Shown one piece after another: positions 26,641 to 37,305 of a DNA stretch of 64,000 nt. The stretch's first letter is position 1, and each line of letters opens with the position of its first letter. This stretch comes from Kordia jejudonensis. Lineage in GTDB: Bacteria > Bacteroidota > Bacteroidia > Flavobacteriales > Flavobacteriaceae. The notes below the pieces were generated by a model. That model searched no databases and was not told the DNA's origin. It was given only the letters and a program-made list of their open reading frames with translations. The stretch lies in NCBI RefSeq assembly GCF_001005315.1, contig NZ_LBMG01000031.1:1-64000 (forward strand), given 5' to 3'. The translations under genes and the position numbers were made by a program.

Positions 26641-28947
26641 TCAAACTGTAACAAAATTGTTTGGCGAAACGGCTACTTTTTTACCATCGACAAGAATGAC
26701 TAAATCGTCTCCTTTTTCGAGTTCAAAAGAAGTTCCGTCTTGCGTAACGTTTATTTTGAGTATGTGATTTCTAAAGTTTACTTTGAATGAATAGCCTTTC
26801 CATTGCCATGGAATTCGCGGTTCAAACGAAAGTGTGTCGTTTTTCATACGCATACCACCAAATCCTTCAACGATGCTCATCCAAGTTCCTGCCATGGAGG
26901 TAATGTGCAAACCTTCTTCCACTTCTTTGTTGTAATCGTCTAAGTCTAAACGGGAAGTTCGGAGATAGAAGGTATACGCCATGTCCATTTTGTCCAGTTT
27001 TGCCGCTTGAATGCTGTGTACACAAGGTGAAAGTGACGATTCGTGCACGGTAAATGGTTCGTAGAAATCGAAGTGTTTTTCGAGTTGTTCTTTTGTGAAA
27101 TGATCTTCAAAGAAGTAGAAACCTTGTAAGGTATCGGCTTGTTTGATGTATGGCGAACGTAGAATGCGATCCCAACTCCATTTTTGATTTATTGGTCGCT
27201 GTGATGTGTCTAAATCGGCAACACTTACTAAATCTTTGTCTAAGAAACCATCTTGCTGTAAGTACACTCCGTATTGTTCGCTGTACGGATAATACATGTT
27301 TTCGGCAACTTCCATCCACGAAGAGATTTCTTGATCGGATAGGCGTACTTTTTGCATGATTCGCTCATAATCAGTGTTGTATTCTGATTTTACTTTTTCG
27401 ATGTGTTCTTGCGCAAATTTGATACACCATTGTGCAATGTAGTTTGTGTACCAATTGTTGTTTACGTTGTTTTCGTATTCGTTTGGACCTGTAACGCCAA
27501 GAATTACATATTTGTTTTTAGCGGTAGAGAATGTTGCTCTTTGATGCCAAAAACGTGCAATTCCGATCATGACTTCGAGTCCCATTTCTGGAATGTAGCT
27601 GTAATCGCCTGTGTAACGTGTGTAGTTGTAAATTGCGAATGCGATGGCGCCATTTCTGTGAATTTCTTCAAAGGTAATTTCCCACTCGTTGTGGCATTCT
27701 TCGCCGTTCATGGTTACCATTGGATATAATGCAGCGCCATTGTTGAACCCAAGTTTTTTTGCGTTTTCGATCGCTTTTTCTAAGTGATTGTAACGGTATT
27801 GTAATAGGTTTCGCGCTACTTGCTGATCTTTTGTGGTCATGTAGAACGGAATGCAATAGGCTTCTGTATCCCAATACGTACTTCCACCATATTTTTCGCC
27901 TGTGAATCCTTTTGGACCAATGTTGAGGCGTGAATCTTTTCCAAGATACGTTTGGTTTAGTTGAAAGATATTGAAGCGAATTCCTTGTTGCGCTTTTACA
28001 TCACCTTCAATGGTAATGTCTGCCATTTCCCAGATTTTTGCCCATGCTTCTTTTTGATTTTCCAGCAAGGCATCAAATCCTAGTGTAGTTGCATTTTGCA
28101 ATGCTTTTTTAGCGGCATCAATAAGATTGTATTTATCGTGATTTGTACAAACAGTGTAGCCACCAAATTTATGAATGGTAAGTGTTTGATTTGCTTTTAC
28201 GTTTTGTGTATAGTGAAACGAAATGTCTGTTGATTTTTGAGAGACATTCGTTGGTATGTCGAGTTTTTTGTCATCAAGTTTGATTTCGGTTTGCATGAAT
28301 GTACATGCATAGAAGTCTGTTTTTAATGTTTTGGCAACAATAAAAGCTTGATTGTTTTCTTCTTTTACTTGGATAGTTTCCCAGAATTTTTCTTCCCAGT
28401 TGGCATCTTCATTTTTGATGCCTGAATCTAAGTATGGTGTATATTTTATGGTCGCATCATTGTTGATTGGTTTTACGCTGTATGCGATGGCTCCAACTTC
28501 ATCAATATCTAAGCTTAAGAATCGTTTTGAAGTGACTTCAATTTCGATATCGTTTTGTAATGTAGCGGTAAATGAACGTGCATACCAACCTTCTTTCATG
28601 TTGAGTTCGCGACGGAATTTTTCCACTTTTTTACATTTGAATAAGTCTAGTGGTTCGTCGTTGATACGTACATTGATTCCGATCCAGCTTGGTGCATTTA
28701 ATACTTTTGCGAAATATTCTGGATAGCCGTTTTTCCACCATCCAACTTTTGTTTTGTCAGGATAATACACTCCTGCAATGTAGCTTCCCTGAAATGTTGG
28801 TCCAGAGTAGTATTCTTCAAAATTAGCTCGCTGTCCCATAGCACCGTTTCCGATACTGAATAGGCTTTCAGAAGATTTTACACTTTCGGTGTCAAATCCT
28901 TCTTCGATGATGGACCAGTTGTCTGGTTGTATATAATTCTGATTCAT
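26641..28947 (-). CDS. GH65 disaccharide phosphorylase (probable maltose phosphorylase)
   Basis: This 768-residue cytoplasmic protein (no signal peptide) has the GH65 three-part layout: N-terminal beta-sandwich, (alpha/alpha)6 barrel and small C-terminal beta domain. The catalytic-acid region is NGEECHNEWEITFEEIHRN (residues 414-432), typical of maltose phosphorylases. Reaction: maltose plus phosphate gives glucose and beta-glucose 1-phosphate. The next gene upstream encodes beta-phosphoglucomutase, which turns that product into glucose 6-phosphate, so maltose specificity is well supported by context; trehalose or kojibiose phosphorylase remain possible. It is in the MFS-pgmB-GH65 minus-strand operon. 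Confidence 0.93.
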   Translation of the reverse strand: MNQNYIQPDNWSIIEEGFDTESVKSSESLFSIGNGAMGQRANFEEYYSGPTFQGSYIAGVYYPDKTKVGWWKNGYPEYFAKVLNAPSWIGINVRINDEPLDLFKCKKVEKFRRELNMKEGWYARSFTATLQNDIEIEVTSKRFLSLDIDEVGAIAYSVKPINNDATIKYTPYLDSGIKNEDANWEEKFWETIQVKEENNQAFIVAKTLKTDFYACTFMQTEIKLDDKKLDIPTNVSQKSTDISFHYTQNVKANQTLTIHKFGGYTVCTNHDKYNLIDAAKKALQNATTLGFDALLENQKEAWAKIWEMADITIEGDVKAQQGIRFNIFQLNQTYLGKDSRLNIGPKGFTGEKYGGSTYWDTEAYCIPFYMTTKDQQVARNLLQYRYNHLEKAIENAKKLGFNNGAALYPMVTMNGEECHNEWEITFEEIHRNGAIAFAIYNYTRYTGDYSYIPEMGLEVMIGIARFWHQRATFSTAKNKYVILGVTGPNEYENNVNNNWYTNYIAQWCIKFAQEHIEKVKSEYNTDYERIMQKVRLSDQEISSWMEVAENMYYPYSEQYGVYLQQDGFLDKDLVSVADLDTSQRPINQKWSWDRILRSPYIKQADTLQGFYFFEDHFTKEQLEKHFDFYEPFTVHESSLSPCVHSIQAAKLDKMDMAYTFYLRTSRLDLDDYNKEVEEGLHITSMAGTWMSIVEGFGGMRMKNDTLSFEPRIPWQWKGYSFKVNFRNHILKINVTQDGTSFELEKGDDLVILVDGKKVAVSPNNFVTV

Positions 28948-29024
28948 TTTTCTTTAGGTATTAGCTGTTAGGTATTAGGTCGCTTCGCTTGTAGGCTTTT
29001 TGAGAGAAGCGATCTGATTCCAAG

Positions 29025-29681
29025 CTATCTATTTATTAATTCGTTTATAAAACTGGTTTGTATTTCTGTAAAATCATTGAAAACGTAGTCTGCATGGCCG
29101 AGTGTTTCTTTGAAACCAATTCCTATAGAAATCATGCCTGCCGTATTTGCGGCTGTGACGCCAGCGACTGAATCTTCAAATACAATACAATCCGTTGGGA
29201 CTTTGTTTAATTGTTGTGCAGCAATGAGGAATACTTCTGGATCGGGTTTTGCTTTGCTGACATCGTTTCCGTCAACAATACCATGAAAAACTTCGAATAG
29301 ACCTACTTTTTGTAGAATTTTACGAGCGTTTTTGCTGGCTGAACCAAGCGCAATTCCTTGCTGTGTTTCTTGTAAATAGTTTAGTATTTTTGGGACATCA
29401 GGAAGAATTTCTCCAGCGTCCATTTGTGCAATATGCGATAAATATTTATCGTTTTTCTCTGCCATGTATGTTGTGAACTGCTCTTGTGATAGCGTTGTAT
29501 TTCCCCATCCTAAAATAATTTCAAGAGAACGTACTCTACTGACACCTTTGAGTTGTTCATTTTGTTCTAGTGTGATGTCAAAACCTAGTTCATTGGCAAG
29601 AGCTTTCCATGCCAAGTAATGGTATTTTGCAGTATCAACTATGACACCATCTAAATCAAATATAAATCCTTTTTTATTCAT
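29025..29681 (-). CDS. pgmB: Beta-phosphoglucomutase
   Basis: A HAD-superfamily enzyme of 218 residues that converts beta-glucose 1-phosphate to glucose 6-phosphate. The start chosen (29681) gives [20 protein letters not shown] with the nucleophile Asp9 and acid/base Asp11; a longer start at 29708 would lie inside the MFS gene. Further motifs are the LGSASKNA (Ser of motif II), KPDPEVF (Lys of motif III) and VFEDSVAGVTAA (motif IV) sequences. Its start overlaps the MFS stop (ATGAATAA type), indicating coupling. It completes the phosphorolytic maltose pathway with the GH65 enzyme 77 bp downstream. Confidence 0.94.
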   Translation of the reverse strand: MNKKGFIFDLDGVIVDTAKYHYLAWKALANELGFDITLEQNEQLKGVSRVRSLEIILGWGNTTLSQEQFTTYMAEKNDKYLSHIAQMDAGEILPDVPKILNYLQETQQGIALGSASKNARKILQKVGLFEVFHGIVDGNDVSKAKPDPEVFLIAAQQLNKVPTDCIVFEDSVAGVTAANTAGMISIGIGFKETLGHADYVFNDFTEIQTSFINELINR

Positions 29682-31215
29682 TAATAAGTTCTGTTGAAGT
29701 TTTATCATTTACGGCTAATGAAAGTAAGCCAGCTAGAATCATAGAAGCACCACCAACGAGTAATGCATATACTGGTTGATTTTGAAAAAAGTACGATACC
29801 ATAAATCCTAAGATGGAAGCGGCAACTAATTGTGGAATTACAATAAAGAAGTTAAAAACGCCCATGTAGTACCCCATTTTTGATGCAGGTAACGATCCTG
29901 AAAGCATTGCATATGGAATAGATAGAATACTTGCCCATGCAATTCCTACTCCGATCATTGGTAACCATTCCACCATAAATGTTGAAGGTTCGGTAATAAA
30001 GAAAATAGAGATCAATCCGAAACCACCTGCAACTAATGCTAAAAAGTGTGTAAATTTTCTACTTGTAGCTTTGGCTAATACAGGTAATAAAAAGGCTACG
30101 ATTGCGGCAATTAAATTGTAATTGGCAAACATTTCTCCTACTTGATTTGCGCCAGTATTGTATGCTTCTGACGTTGCATCTGTAGTACCATAAATGTATT
30201 CTGTTATTGCTGGTGTCATGTAAATCCACATTGAGAATAATGCAAACCATGAGAAAAATTGAACCCAAGCCAATTGTTTCATCATTTTGGGCATGGATTG
30301 AAAATCATTTACAATGGTAATGAATCCGTTGTCTGTATTTTTATTTTGTTGCATTAATCCTGAAATGATCAAAGCAATTCCACCAAGTGTTATCAATCCT
30401 AATGTTAATACGTATAAATCTTTTTTGAGCTCAAAATGATAGATTAAATATGTAGTAATTAATCCGATAATAACTGCAATGCATCCTTTGGTAAGGTGTG
30501 ATTTTCCATTGGCAGCAAACCACGATTCGGAACGAGCTTCTTTAGCGAAATTATTATTTTTTTCATCGGCTGCTTCAAAAGCTTCCATTTCTTCAGGAGT
30601 ATATTCTTTAGAAAAAACTATAGTCCAAAGTACTGCAAAGAGAAAAGCAGCTCCACCAATGTAAAAAGAATATTTTACTGAATCTGGAATGATTCCTTCG
30701 GGTGCAGTATTGGCAACTCCCAAATATGTAAGGATATTTGGAAGTTTAGAAGCCACGTAAGCTCCAATTCCAATGAAAAAACTTTGCATAGCAAAACCTT
30801 TTGTACGTTGCTCATCAGGTAGATTGTCTCCTACAAAAGCTCTAAAAGGCTCCATAGAAATGTTTATTGAAGCATCCATAATCCACAACATTCCTGCGGC
30901 AAACCACAATACTGGTGAGTTGGGCATTATGATCAAAGCTAACGATGCTAAAATTGCGCCTACTAAGAAATAAGGTCTGCGTCGTCCCAATTTTGGATGC
31001 CAAGTACGATCACTGAAATATCCAATGATAGGTTGTACAATTAAACCTGTTAATGGAGCAGCAACCCACAGAATCGGTATATCATCTATTTCGGCTCCTA
31101 GTGTTTGAAAAATTCTACTGACGTTGGCATTTTGGAGTGCAAAACCCATTTGTATTCCTAAGAATCCGAAACTCATGTTCCAAATTTCCCAGAAACTTAA
31201 CTTACGCTTTTCCAT
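29674..31215 (-). CDS. MFS sugar transporter (maltose-type, SLC45/sucrose-symporter-like)
   Basis: The 513-residue protein has about twelve membrane helices and the MFS motif between helices 2 and 3, [20 protein letters not shown], characteristic of the sucrose/maltose symporter branch. An insertion of about 60 residues forms a charged cytoplasmic loop in the middle (about 210-245). Encoded directly before beta-phosphoglucomutase and GH65 maltose phosphorylase, it should carry maltose across the inner membrane after outer-membrane SusCD uptake. It heads the minus-strand operon; its promoter should lie in 31216-31416, where I see no clear box. Confidence 0.92.
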   Translation of the reverse strand: MEKRKLSFWEIWNMSFGFLGIQMGFALQNANVSRIFQTLGAEIDDIPILWVAAPLTGLIVQPIIGYFSDRTWHPKLGRRRPYFLVGAILASLALIIMPNSPVLWFAAGMLWIMDASINISMEPFRAFVGDNLPDEQRTKGFAMQSFFIGIGAYVASKLPNILTYLGVANTAPEGIIPDSVKYSFYIGGAAFLFAVLWTIVFSKEYTPEEMEAFEAADEKNNNFAKEARSESWFAANGKSHLTKGCIAVIIGLITTYLIYHFELKKDLYVLTLGLITLGGIALIISGLMQQNKNTDNGFITIVNDFQSMPKMMKQLAWVQFFSWFALFSMWIYMTPAITEYIYGTTDATSEAYNTGANQVGEMFANYNLIAAIVAFLLPVLAKATSRKFTHFLALVAGGFGLISIFFITEPSTFMVEWLPMIGVGIAWASILSIPYAMLSGSLPASKMGYYMGVFNFFIVIPQLVAASILGFMVSYFFQNQPVYALLVGGASMILAGLLSLAVNDKTSTELINE

Positions 31216-31416
31216 TATCGTAATGTATTAGTTAATAACTATGTACGATAAGCGCTATGACTTATCAAAACTTACTTTTAATTTGAGAGATAAAAATATA
31301 AGTCTTGATTTTATGCTGTAAATATAGGAGTTTTTTTGAAACAGTCGCTGTTAAATTTAGAATCTAGCTGTAAATTCTTCCAAAATTCAATAATTTCATA
31401 CTTGAAAATCATATGA

Positions 31417-32457
31417 TTATCGTGTAGTATCACGTTCTATGAGCGTTGTATTTATCACTTCCGTGTGGTACTGTTCTTCTTCTACAATTTCTTCTAATTT
31501 GTCAATTAACATGGTTGCTGCTTTTGCGCCCATTTCTACTGCATGTTGGCTAATGGTACTTAATGAAGGAATGGCATGTTTAGATAATACACCGTCTGTA
31601 AATGCAATGATTGATAGGTCTTCAGGAATTTTATATCCTTTGTTAATTGCCGCTTTCATTGCCGTAATAGCGTACAATTCATTTACTGCAAAAATACCAT
31701 CAATTGATTTTTCTTTGTCTAACAATGCTGAAATTTCTTTTTCTAAGGTTTCGATTTCAACTTCTTTGTCTTTGTTTTCTTCTACTTTAATTATTAAGGA
31801 AGCTTTTGGATCAACTTTATGCTCTTCCAACGCTTGCAAATAGCCTTGTGTTCTTAGTTTTCCAACATTTACATAATCTTTTGTAGTGATCAAGGCAATG
31901 TGTTTACAGCCGCTTTCTATTAATTTGGATACCGCTTTTTTAGAACCGAGTTTGTCATCAACGACAACTTTATCGCAGGCAATTTCATTGACAACTCTAT
32001 CAAACATTACAATAGGCATTCCTTGATTGATGGTTTCATAAAAGTGATGATAGTCTTGTAAAAGCAAGGTTTCTTTAGCAACCGACAGGATAAAACCGTC
32101 AATACTACCGTTGGCAAGCATTTCAATATTAATTACTTCTTTATCAAACGATTCGTTCGATAATCCGATAATAACATTATAACCTCTATTATTGGCTTCT
32201 TTTTCAATTCCACTAATTACTTTTGAGAAAAAATGATGTACAATTTCTGGAATAATAACACCAATGGTTTTTGTGCGTTTATTTTTTAAACTTAGTGCGA
32301 TATTATTTGGACGATAATTATACAGTTTTGCAAATGCCTGAACTTTGCTTCTAGTATCCAAACTTATCTCTTTACTATTTCGTAATGCTTTGGAAACAGT
32401 TGATACAGAAACGTCTAATTCTTTGGCGATTTGTTTAAGAGTTACTTTTCGTTTCAT
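31417..32457 (-). CDS. LacI-family transcriptional regulator of the starch/maltose locus
   Basis: At 346 residues it has the usual LacI layout: an N-terminal HTH (VTLKQIAKELDVSVSTVSKALRN, residues 5-27), hinge helix (YRPNNIALSLK), and a periplasmic-binding-protein-like effector domain beginning TKTIGVIIPE. It is divergent from susC with a 302-bp gap that contains a CG-centred palindrome (32565-32578) of the type bound by LacI regulators. Comparable genes control maltose loci in flavobacteria, sensing maltose or a product. Whether it activates or represses cannot be told from sequence. Confidence 0.93.
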   Translation of the reverse strand: MKRKVTLKQIAKELDVSVSTVSKALRNSKEISLDTRSKVQAFAKLYNYRPNNIALSLKNKRTKTIGVIIPEIVHHFFSKVISGIEKEANNRGYNVIIGLSNESFDKEVINIEMLANGSIDGFILSVAKETLLLQDYHHFYETINQGMPIVMFDRVVNEIACDKVVVDDKLGSKKAVSKLIESGCKHIALITTKDYVNVGKLRTQGYLQALEEHKVDPKASLIIKVEENKDKEVEIETLEKEISALLDKEKSIDGIFAVNELYAITAMKAAINKGYKIPEDLSIIAFTDGVLSKHAIPSLSTISQHAVEMGAKAATMLIDKLEEIVEEEQYHTEVINTTLIERDTTR

Positions 32458-32759
32458 AAGGGTATATTATAAGATCAATAATTAAAGCTACGATTTTTTA
32501 TTTTTTTGTTAAAAATACACCGTTTTATATTAGAAAAACCCAATGTTTATAAAAGTTTTCAACACGAAAACGTTTGCGTAAGATCAAAAGTTATGCCTAT
32601 ATTTTGATTTACTTAAAATTTACATAGTTTTAACATCGAGAGGTAAAAATATATAGTATTAAAACTAAAAATATTACGTATATTAAGAACAGTTTGTTCT
32701 GAAATGTTTATAAAATACGTGATTATTTTACGACAATTTGAAAACAAAAAACTTAACAA
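32458..32759. promoter_or_regulatory. Divergent lacI-type/susC control region with operator-like palindromes
   Basis: CGAAAACGTTTGCG at 32565-32578 is palindromic at 12 of 14 positions with a central CG, as expected for a LacI-family operator. A second perfect inverted repeat, AGAACA-gtt-TGTTCT, lies at 32686-32700, 60 bp before susC. No gene is present in the region. Confidence 0.6.
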
Positions 32760-35687
32760 ATGAAGAAAATGCAAAAATTTATTTTGTTTTTGGCTTTTTT
32801 AATTCCACTAGGAATGCTTGCCCAAACAAAAGTGACGGGTGTTGTTACTGAAAAAGCGACCGGAACTCCTTTATTGGGAGTAAACGTGATCTTGAAAGGG
32901 ACAACAAACGGAACCACAACTGATTTTGATGGAAACTATCAAATAACAGTTCGTGACGGACAAACCATCGTATTTTCCTATGTAGGCTTTAAGGATAAAG
33001 AAGTCTTATTTACAGGACAGGCTACTATAAATGTTGCACTTGAAGAAGATGCGTCCAGCCTTGATGAAGTTGTCGTAGTAGGATACGGTTCTGCGGTCAA
33101 GAAAGATGTTACAGGGTCGGTTGAGTCTGTAAGCGCTGATGATTTCAACGGAGGAGCTATTGTTTCACCAGAACAATTAATTGCGGGTAAAACTGCCGGA
33201 GTTCAGGTAACGCCACCAAGTGGAGCACCAGGATCAGGTTCGTCAATTAAAATTAGAGGTGGAGTTTCTTCATTAGCAGCAAACTCAAATCCTTTAATCG
33301 TAGTAGATGGAGTTCCGTTAGATCCTGCAAGTAGTGGATTAAACTACATCAATGCAAATGATATTGAATCGTTTACAGTATTAAAAGATGCTTCTGCAGC
33401 TTCTATCTACGGATCAAGAGCAACAGGAGGAGTTATCTTAATTACAACAAAAACAGGAAAGTCAGGACAACCATTTAATATCAGTGTAAATCATTATACA
33501 GCGGTTGGAGATAACTTTAATGAAGTAAATGTTTTATCGTCAACGCAGTTTAGAGATTTGGTAAATGCTAATGGAAATGCAAACCAAATTGCACAATTAG
33601 GAAATACAAGCACAGATTGGCAAGACGAAATTTATAGAGGATCATCAACTTCTGATACAAACGTAACAGTTTCAGGAGGTTTCGGAGATTCTAACTATAG
33701 AGCATCTGTTGGATATGTACAACAAGAAGGAACATTAAGAGGTTCTAAAGTAGATCGTTGGTCTGGTTCTGTAAAGTTCATCCAACGTTTATTAAATGAC
33801 GATTTAAAAATTGAAGCAAATGTATTGGGATCTTTATTAGAAGATACTTTTGCGAATACAGGTGCCATTGGAGCAGCCGTTTCTTTTGATCCTACACAAT
33901 CAGTTTTCGACCCAACAAGTCAATTTGGTGGATATACTGAAAATGTAAATGCAGATGGAACCATCAATACTATAGCAGTTCGTAACCCAGTTGGTTTATT
34001 AGAACAAAATAGCAATGTTGCCAATACAAAAAGAAGTACAGGAAGTTTAAAACTTGATTATACGTTACCATTCCTAAGAGATGTGAAGTTAACAGTTCTT
34101 GGAGGATATGACTACAATGAAGTTAGAGGAGATACATTTATTCCAGCAGAAGCAGCATCAAACTTTAACCAGCAAGGTGTAACAGGTTTCTATGAAAACT
34201 TAAACAGAAACAGACTTTTAGATGTATATGCAAATTATAGAAAAACATTTGAAGATGCAGGTATCACAGTTGACGCTACTGTAGGTCACTCGTTCCAACG
34301 TTTTTACAGATCAAACATATCTGAATCTACTACAGGATTAGGCGAAACCAATCAATTTAAAAGTATTGGAGAAAACGCTTTAGAATCATACTTCGGTAGA
34401 ATAAACTTAGATTACAACAGCAAGTACTTATTAACGTTAAATGTTAGAAATGATATTTCATCTCGACTAAATCCAGATGACCGTTCAGATATTTTTGGAG
34501 GAGCTTCTTTTGGTTGGAATATTATTGATGAAAATTTTATGAAAGATTCAAAAGTATTCTCTCAATTAAAGTTACGAGTTGCTTACGGAGAAACAGGACA
34601 GCAAGAAATTGGTCCTGACTACGGATATCTTCCACGTTTTACTACAGGTGATGCTAGAGTTCAGTATCAATTTGGATACAATACAGATGGTTCGCCACGT
34701 TTCGTTACAACGCTTCGTCCAGAAGAATATGATGAAAACTTACGTTGGGAACGTTCAAAATCGATCAACATTGGTTTGGACTTCGGATTTTTCAACGATC
34801 GTTTAACAGGTTCTGTGGAAGTATATGAACGTAAAGTAGAAGATTTATTAAACTTTATTCCAGTTCCAGCAGGAACAAACCTTTCTAATGCATTATTAAC
34901 AAACGTTGGTAACTTAGAAAACAGAGGTTTGGAAGTTAGCTTAAACGCTGCACTTGTTCAAAATGATAAATTCTCTTGGAATACCAATTTCAATGTATCT
35001 TTCTTTGACAACGAAATTACAAAGTTATTCCTAACAGATAATACAGATTCTCCAGGAGTATTAACAGGAGGTATTGCAGGTGGTGTTGGAAACACAATCC
35101 AAATTAACTCTGTAGGTCATGAAGTAAACTCGTTTTACGTATTTAAGCAAATATATGATGCAAGTGGTGCGCCAATTGAAGGAGCATATGCAGATATTAA
35201 CGGAGACGGAACGGTTGATATAGATGACCGTTACAGATACAAAAGTCCAAATGCGGATGCAGTTATCGGTTTCTCATCTAACATGCAATATGGAAACTTT
35301 GACTTTGCGTTCACAATGAGAGCAAGTCTTGGAAACTATGCATACAACAACGTAGCTTCTAACACAGGAAACGTACAATCGTTATTTGGTGCAAACTCTA
35401 TCAACAACGTAAATGCTTCTATTTTAGAAACTGGTTTCCAAAATCAGCAATTATTCTCTGATTATTACGTTCAAGATGCATCGTTCTTAAAATTAGACAA
35501 CATTACATTTGGATACACAATTGATAATTTATTCAAAGACGCTAGAATGCGTGTATATGTAGCAGGGCAAAACTTATTTACAATCACAGATTACGATGGT
35601 TTAGATCCTGAAATTAGTGGAGGAATTGATAACAATTTCTATCCAAGATCCCGAAACATATTAATGGGACTTAACTTGAATTTATAA
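32760..35687 (+). CDS. susC: SusC-like TonB-dependent outer-membrane transporter
   Basis: This 975-residue protein has a signal peptide ending MLAQ, a carboxypeptidase-D-regulatory-like domain (TGVVTEKATGTPLLGVNVIL), the SusC TonB-box region (SLDEVVVVGYG), a plug domain (LIVVDGVPLD, and DASAASIYGSRATGGVILIT) and a 22-strand barrel. It imports starch oligosaccharides across the outer membrane as a complex with the SusD protein encoded 23 bp downstream. It is the first gene of the plus-strand susCDE operon, under the divergent LacI control region. Length and motifs are normal for the family. Confidence 0.96.
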   Translation: MKKMQKFILFLAFLIPLGMLAQTKVTGVVTEKATGTPLLGVNVILKGTTNGTTTDFDGNYQITVRDGQTIVFSYVGFKDKEVLFTGQATINVALEEDASSLDEVVVVGYGSAVKKDVTGSVESVSADDFNGGAIVSPEQLIAGKTAGVQVTPPSGAPGSGSSIKIRGGVSSLAANSNPLIVVDGVPLDPASSGLNYINANDIESFTVLKDASAASIYGSRATGGVILITTKTGKSGQPFNISVNHYTAVGDNFNEVNVLSSTQFRDLVNANGNANQIAQLGNTSTDWQDEIYRGSSTSDTNVTVSGGFGDSNYRASVGYVQQEGTLRGSKVDRWSGSVKFIQRLLNDDLKIEANVLGSLLEDTFANTGAIGAAVSFDPTQSVFDPTSQFGGYTENVNADGTINTIAVRNPVGLLEQNSNVANTKRSTGSLKLDYTLPFLRDVKLTVLGGYDYNEVRGDTFIPAEAASNFNQQGVTGFYENLNRNRLLDVYANYRKTFEDAGITVDATVGHSFQRFYRSNISESTTGLGETNQFKSIGENALESYFGRINLDYNSKYLLTLNVRNDISSRLNPDDRSDIFGGASFGWNIIDENFMKDSKVFSQLKLRVAYGETGQQEIGPDYGYLPRFTTGDARVQYQFGYNTDGSPRFVTTLRPEEYDENLRWERSKSINIGLDFGFFNDRLTGSVEVYERKVEDLLNFIPVPAGTNLSNALLTNVGNLENRGLEVSLNAALVQNDKFSWNTNFNVSFFDNEITKLFLTDNTDSPGVLTGGIAGGVGNTIQINSVGHEVNSFYVFKQIYDASGAPIEGAYADINGDGTVDIDDRYRYKSPNADAVIGFSSNMQYGNFDFAFTMRASLGNYAYNNVASNTGNVQSLFGANSINNVNASILETGFQNQQLFSDYYVQDASFLKLDNITFGYTIDNLFKDARMRVYVAGQNLFTITDYDGLDPEISGGIDNNFYPRSRNILMGLNLNL

Positions 35688-35710
35688 TAAAGTAATACCA
35701 AATACAAAAA

Positions 35711-37294
35711 ATGATGAAAACAATAAGAAAACAATCAAACCGTATAGGTATTGTACTATTACTACTCGTAGCGAGTTTCGGATTCACTTCATGTGAAAGC
35801 GAACTAGACTTAGAGCCAGTAATAGAACAAACGGCAGCGAACGCCTTTGACGATCCTGCAGCGTACGAACAATTTCTTGCAAGAATTTATGCAGGATTTG
35901 TAGTGAGTGGACAGCAAGGTCCTGCGGGAAATCCTGATATCTCAGGAATCGACGAAGGATTCTCAAATTATTTGAGACAATATTGGAAACACCAACAATT
36001 AACTACTGATGAAGCATTAATTGCTTGGAATGATGGAACAATTCACGATTTAAACTGGCAAGTATGGACACCAGCAAATGAATTCATTACAGCAATGTAT
36101 AACAGAATTTATTTTCAAATTGCCATCTCTAATGAGTTTTTAAGAACTGCAGCAGATGTGCCAGAATCAGAATTTTTACCAGCAGCATACAAAGCTGAGG
36201 TACGTTTCTTAAGAGCTTTGAGTTACTGGCATGCCATTGACATGTTTGGAAATGTTCCTTTTGTAACAGATGCAGATCCAGTTGGAGCATTTTTACCAAC
36301 GCAAGGAAGTAGACAAGAAGTGTTTGACTTTATCGTGTCAGAATTGGAGTCAATAGAGCCAACAATGATTGATGCACGCCAAAACGTATACGGAAGAGCA
36401 GACAAAGCAGCCGTTTGGATGTTATTAGCAAAACTGCACTTAAACGCAGAAGTATACACAGGAACAGATCAAAGTGCACAGGCAATTCCATACCTAGAAA
36501 ATATTATTGGAGCTGGATATACACTTCATGATAATTATGAAGAATTATTTTTAGCAGACAACAATACCAATGGAGCACAAAACGAATTTATCTTTACATT
36601 CAATTCTGATGGTTTAAATACACAAGGATTTGGAGCAATGACATTCTTAGTACACGCACCGGTTGGAGGAAACATGAGCGCAGCATCTTTCGGTATCAAC
36701 GGAGGTTGGGGAGGAATTAGAACGACAAGTGCGTTTGTTAACAAATTCTCTGCAACAGAATTGGTAACTGACCAAAGAGCAAACTTCTTTACCGATGGTC
36801 AAGAATTAGAAATTTCAGATGTATTCAACTTCAATGATGGATATGCAGTAGAAAAGTTCAAAAATGTAACAAGCAACGGAATTGCTGGATCAGATACATC
36901 AGGAGACTTTATTGATACAGACTTTCCAGTATTCAGATTAGCAGATGCATACTTAATGTACGCGGAAGCAGTAAAAAGAAGTGGAACAGGCGATCAAGGA
37001 TTAGCCGTACAATACATAAACTTAGTAAGACAACGTTCTAATGCAGCACCAATTGGTGGTTTCGCAGATATTACAGACGAATTCTTACTAGCAGAACGTT
37101 CAAAAGAATTACACTGGGAAGCACACAGAAGAACAGACCTTATTCGTTTCGGACAATTCTCAGACCAAGGTGTATGGCCGTGGAAAGGAAATGTAGAAAG
37201 TGGAACTACAACGGAATCATTTAGAGACTTATTCCCAATTCCGTCTACAGATATTACCGCAAACCCTAATTTAACTCAAAACCCAGGTTACTAA
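35711..37294 (+). CDS. susD: SusD/RagB-family starch-binding lipoprotein
   Basis: A 527-residue surface lipoprotein (signal ending FTSC, about Cys28) with the SusD TPR scaffold: FLRALSYWHAIDMFGNVPFV is the conserved SusD signature and ELHWEAHRRTDLIRFGQF the C-terminal RagB motif. It acts as the lid of the SusC transporter and binds the polymer or oligomer. The gene starts 23 bp after susC and ends 11 bp before the SusE gene, so all three are one operon. Two adjacent Met codons begin the frame; either may be the start. Confidence 0.96.
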   Translation: MMKTIRKQSNRIGIVLLLLVASFGFTSCESELDLEPVIEQTAANAFDDPAAYEQFLARIYAGFVVSGQQGPAGNPDISGIDEGFSNYLRQYWKHQQLTTDEALIAWNDGTIHDLNWQVWTPANEFITAMYNRIYFQIAISNEFLRTAADVPESEFLPAAYKAEVRFLRALSYWHAIDMFGNVPFVTDADPVGAFLPTQGSRQEVFDFIVSELESIEPTMIDARQNVYGRADKAAVWMLLAKLHLNAEVYTGTDQSAQAIPYLENIIGAGYTLHDNYEELFLADNNTNGAQNEFIFTFNSDGLNTQGFGAMTFLVHAPVGGNMSAASFGINGGWGGIRTTSAFVNKFSATELVTDQRANFFTDGQELEISDVFNFNDGYAVEKFKNVTSNGIAGSDTSGDFIDTDFPVFRLADAYLMYAEAVKRSGTGDQGLAVQYINLVRQRSNAAPIGGFADITDEFLLAERSKELHWEAHRRTDLIRFGQFSDQGVWPWKGNVESGTTTESFRDLFPIPSTDITANPNLTQNPGY

Positions 37295-37305
37295 AAAAAA
37301 TCAAA

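Noticed and set aside
27403-27729. 108-codon plus-strand frame within the GH65 gene
   Set aside because: Antisense shadow of the GH65 catalytic domain.
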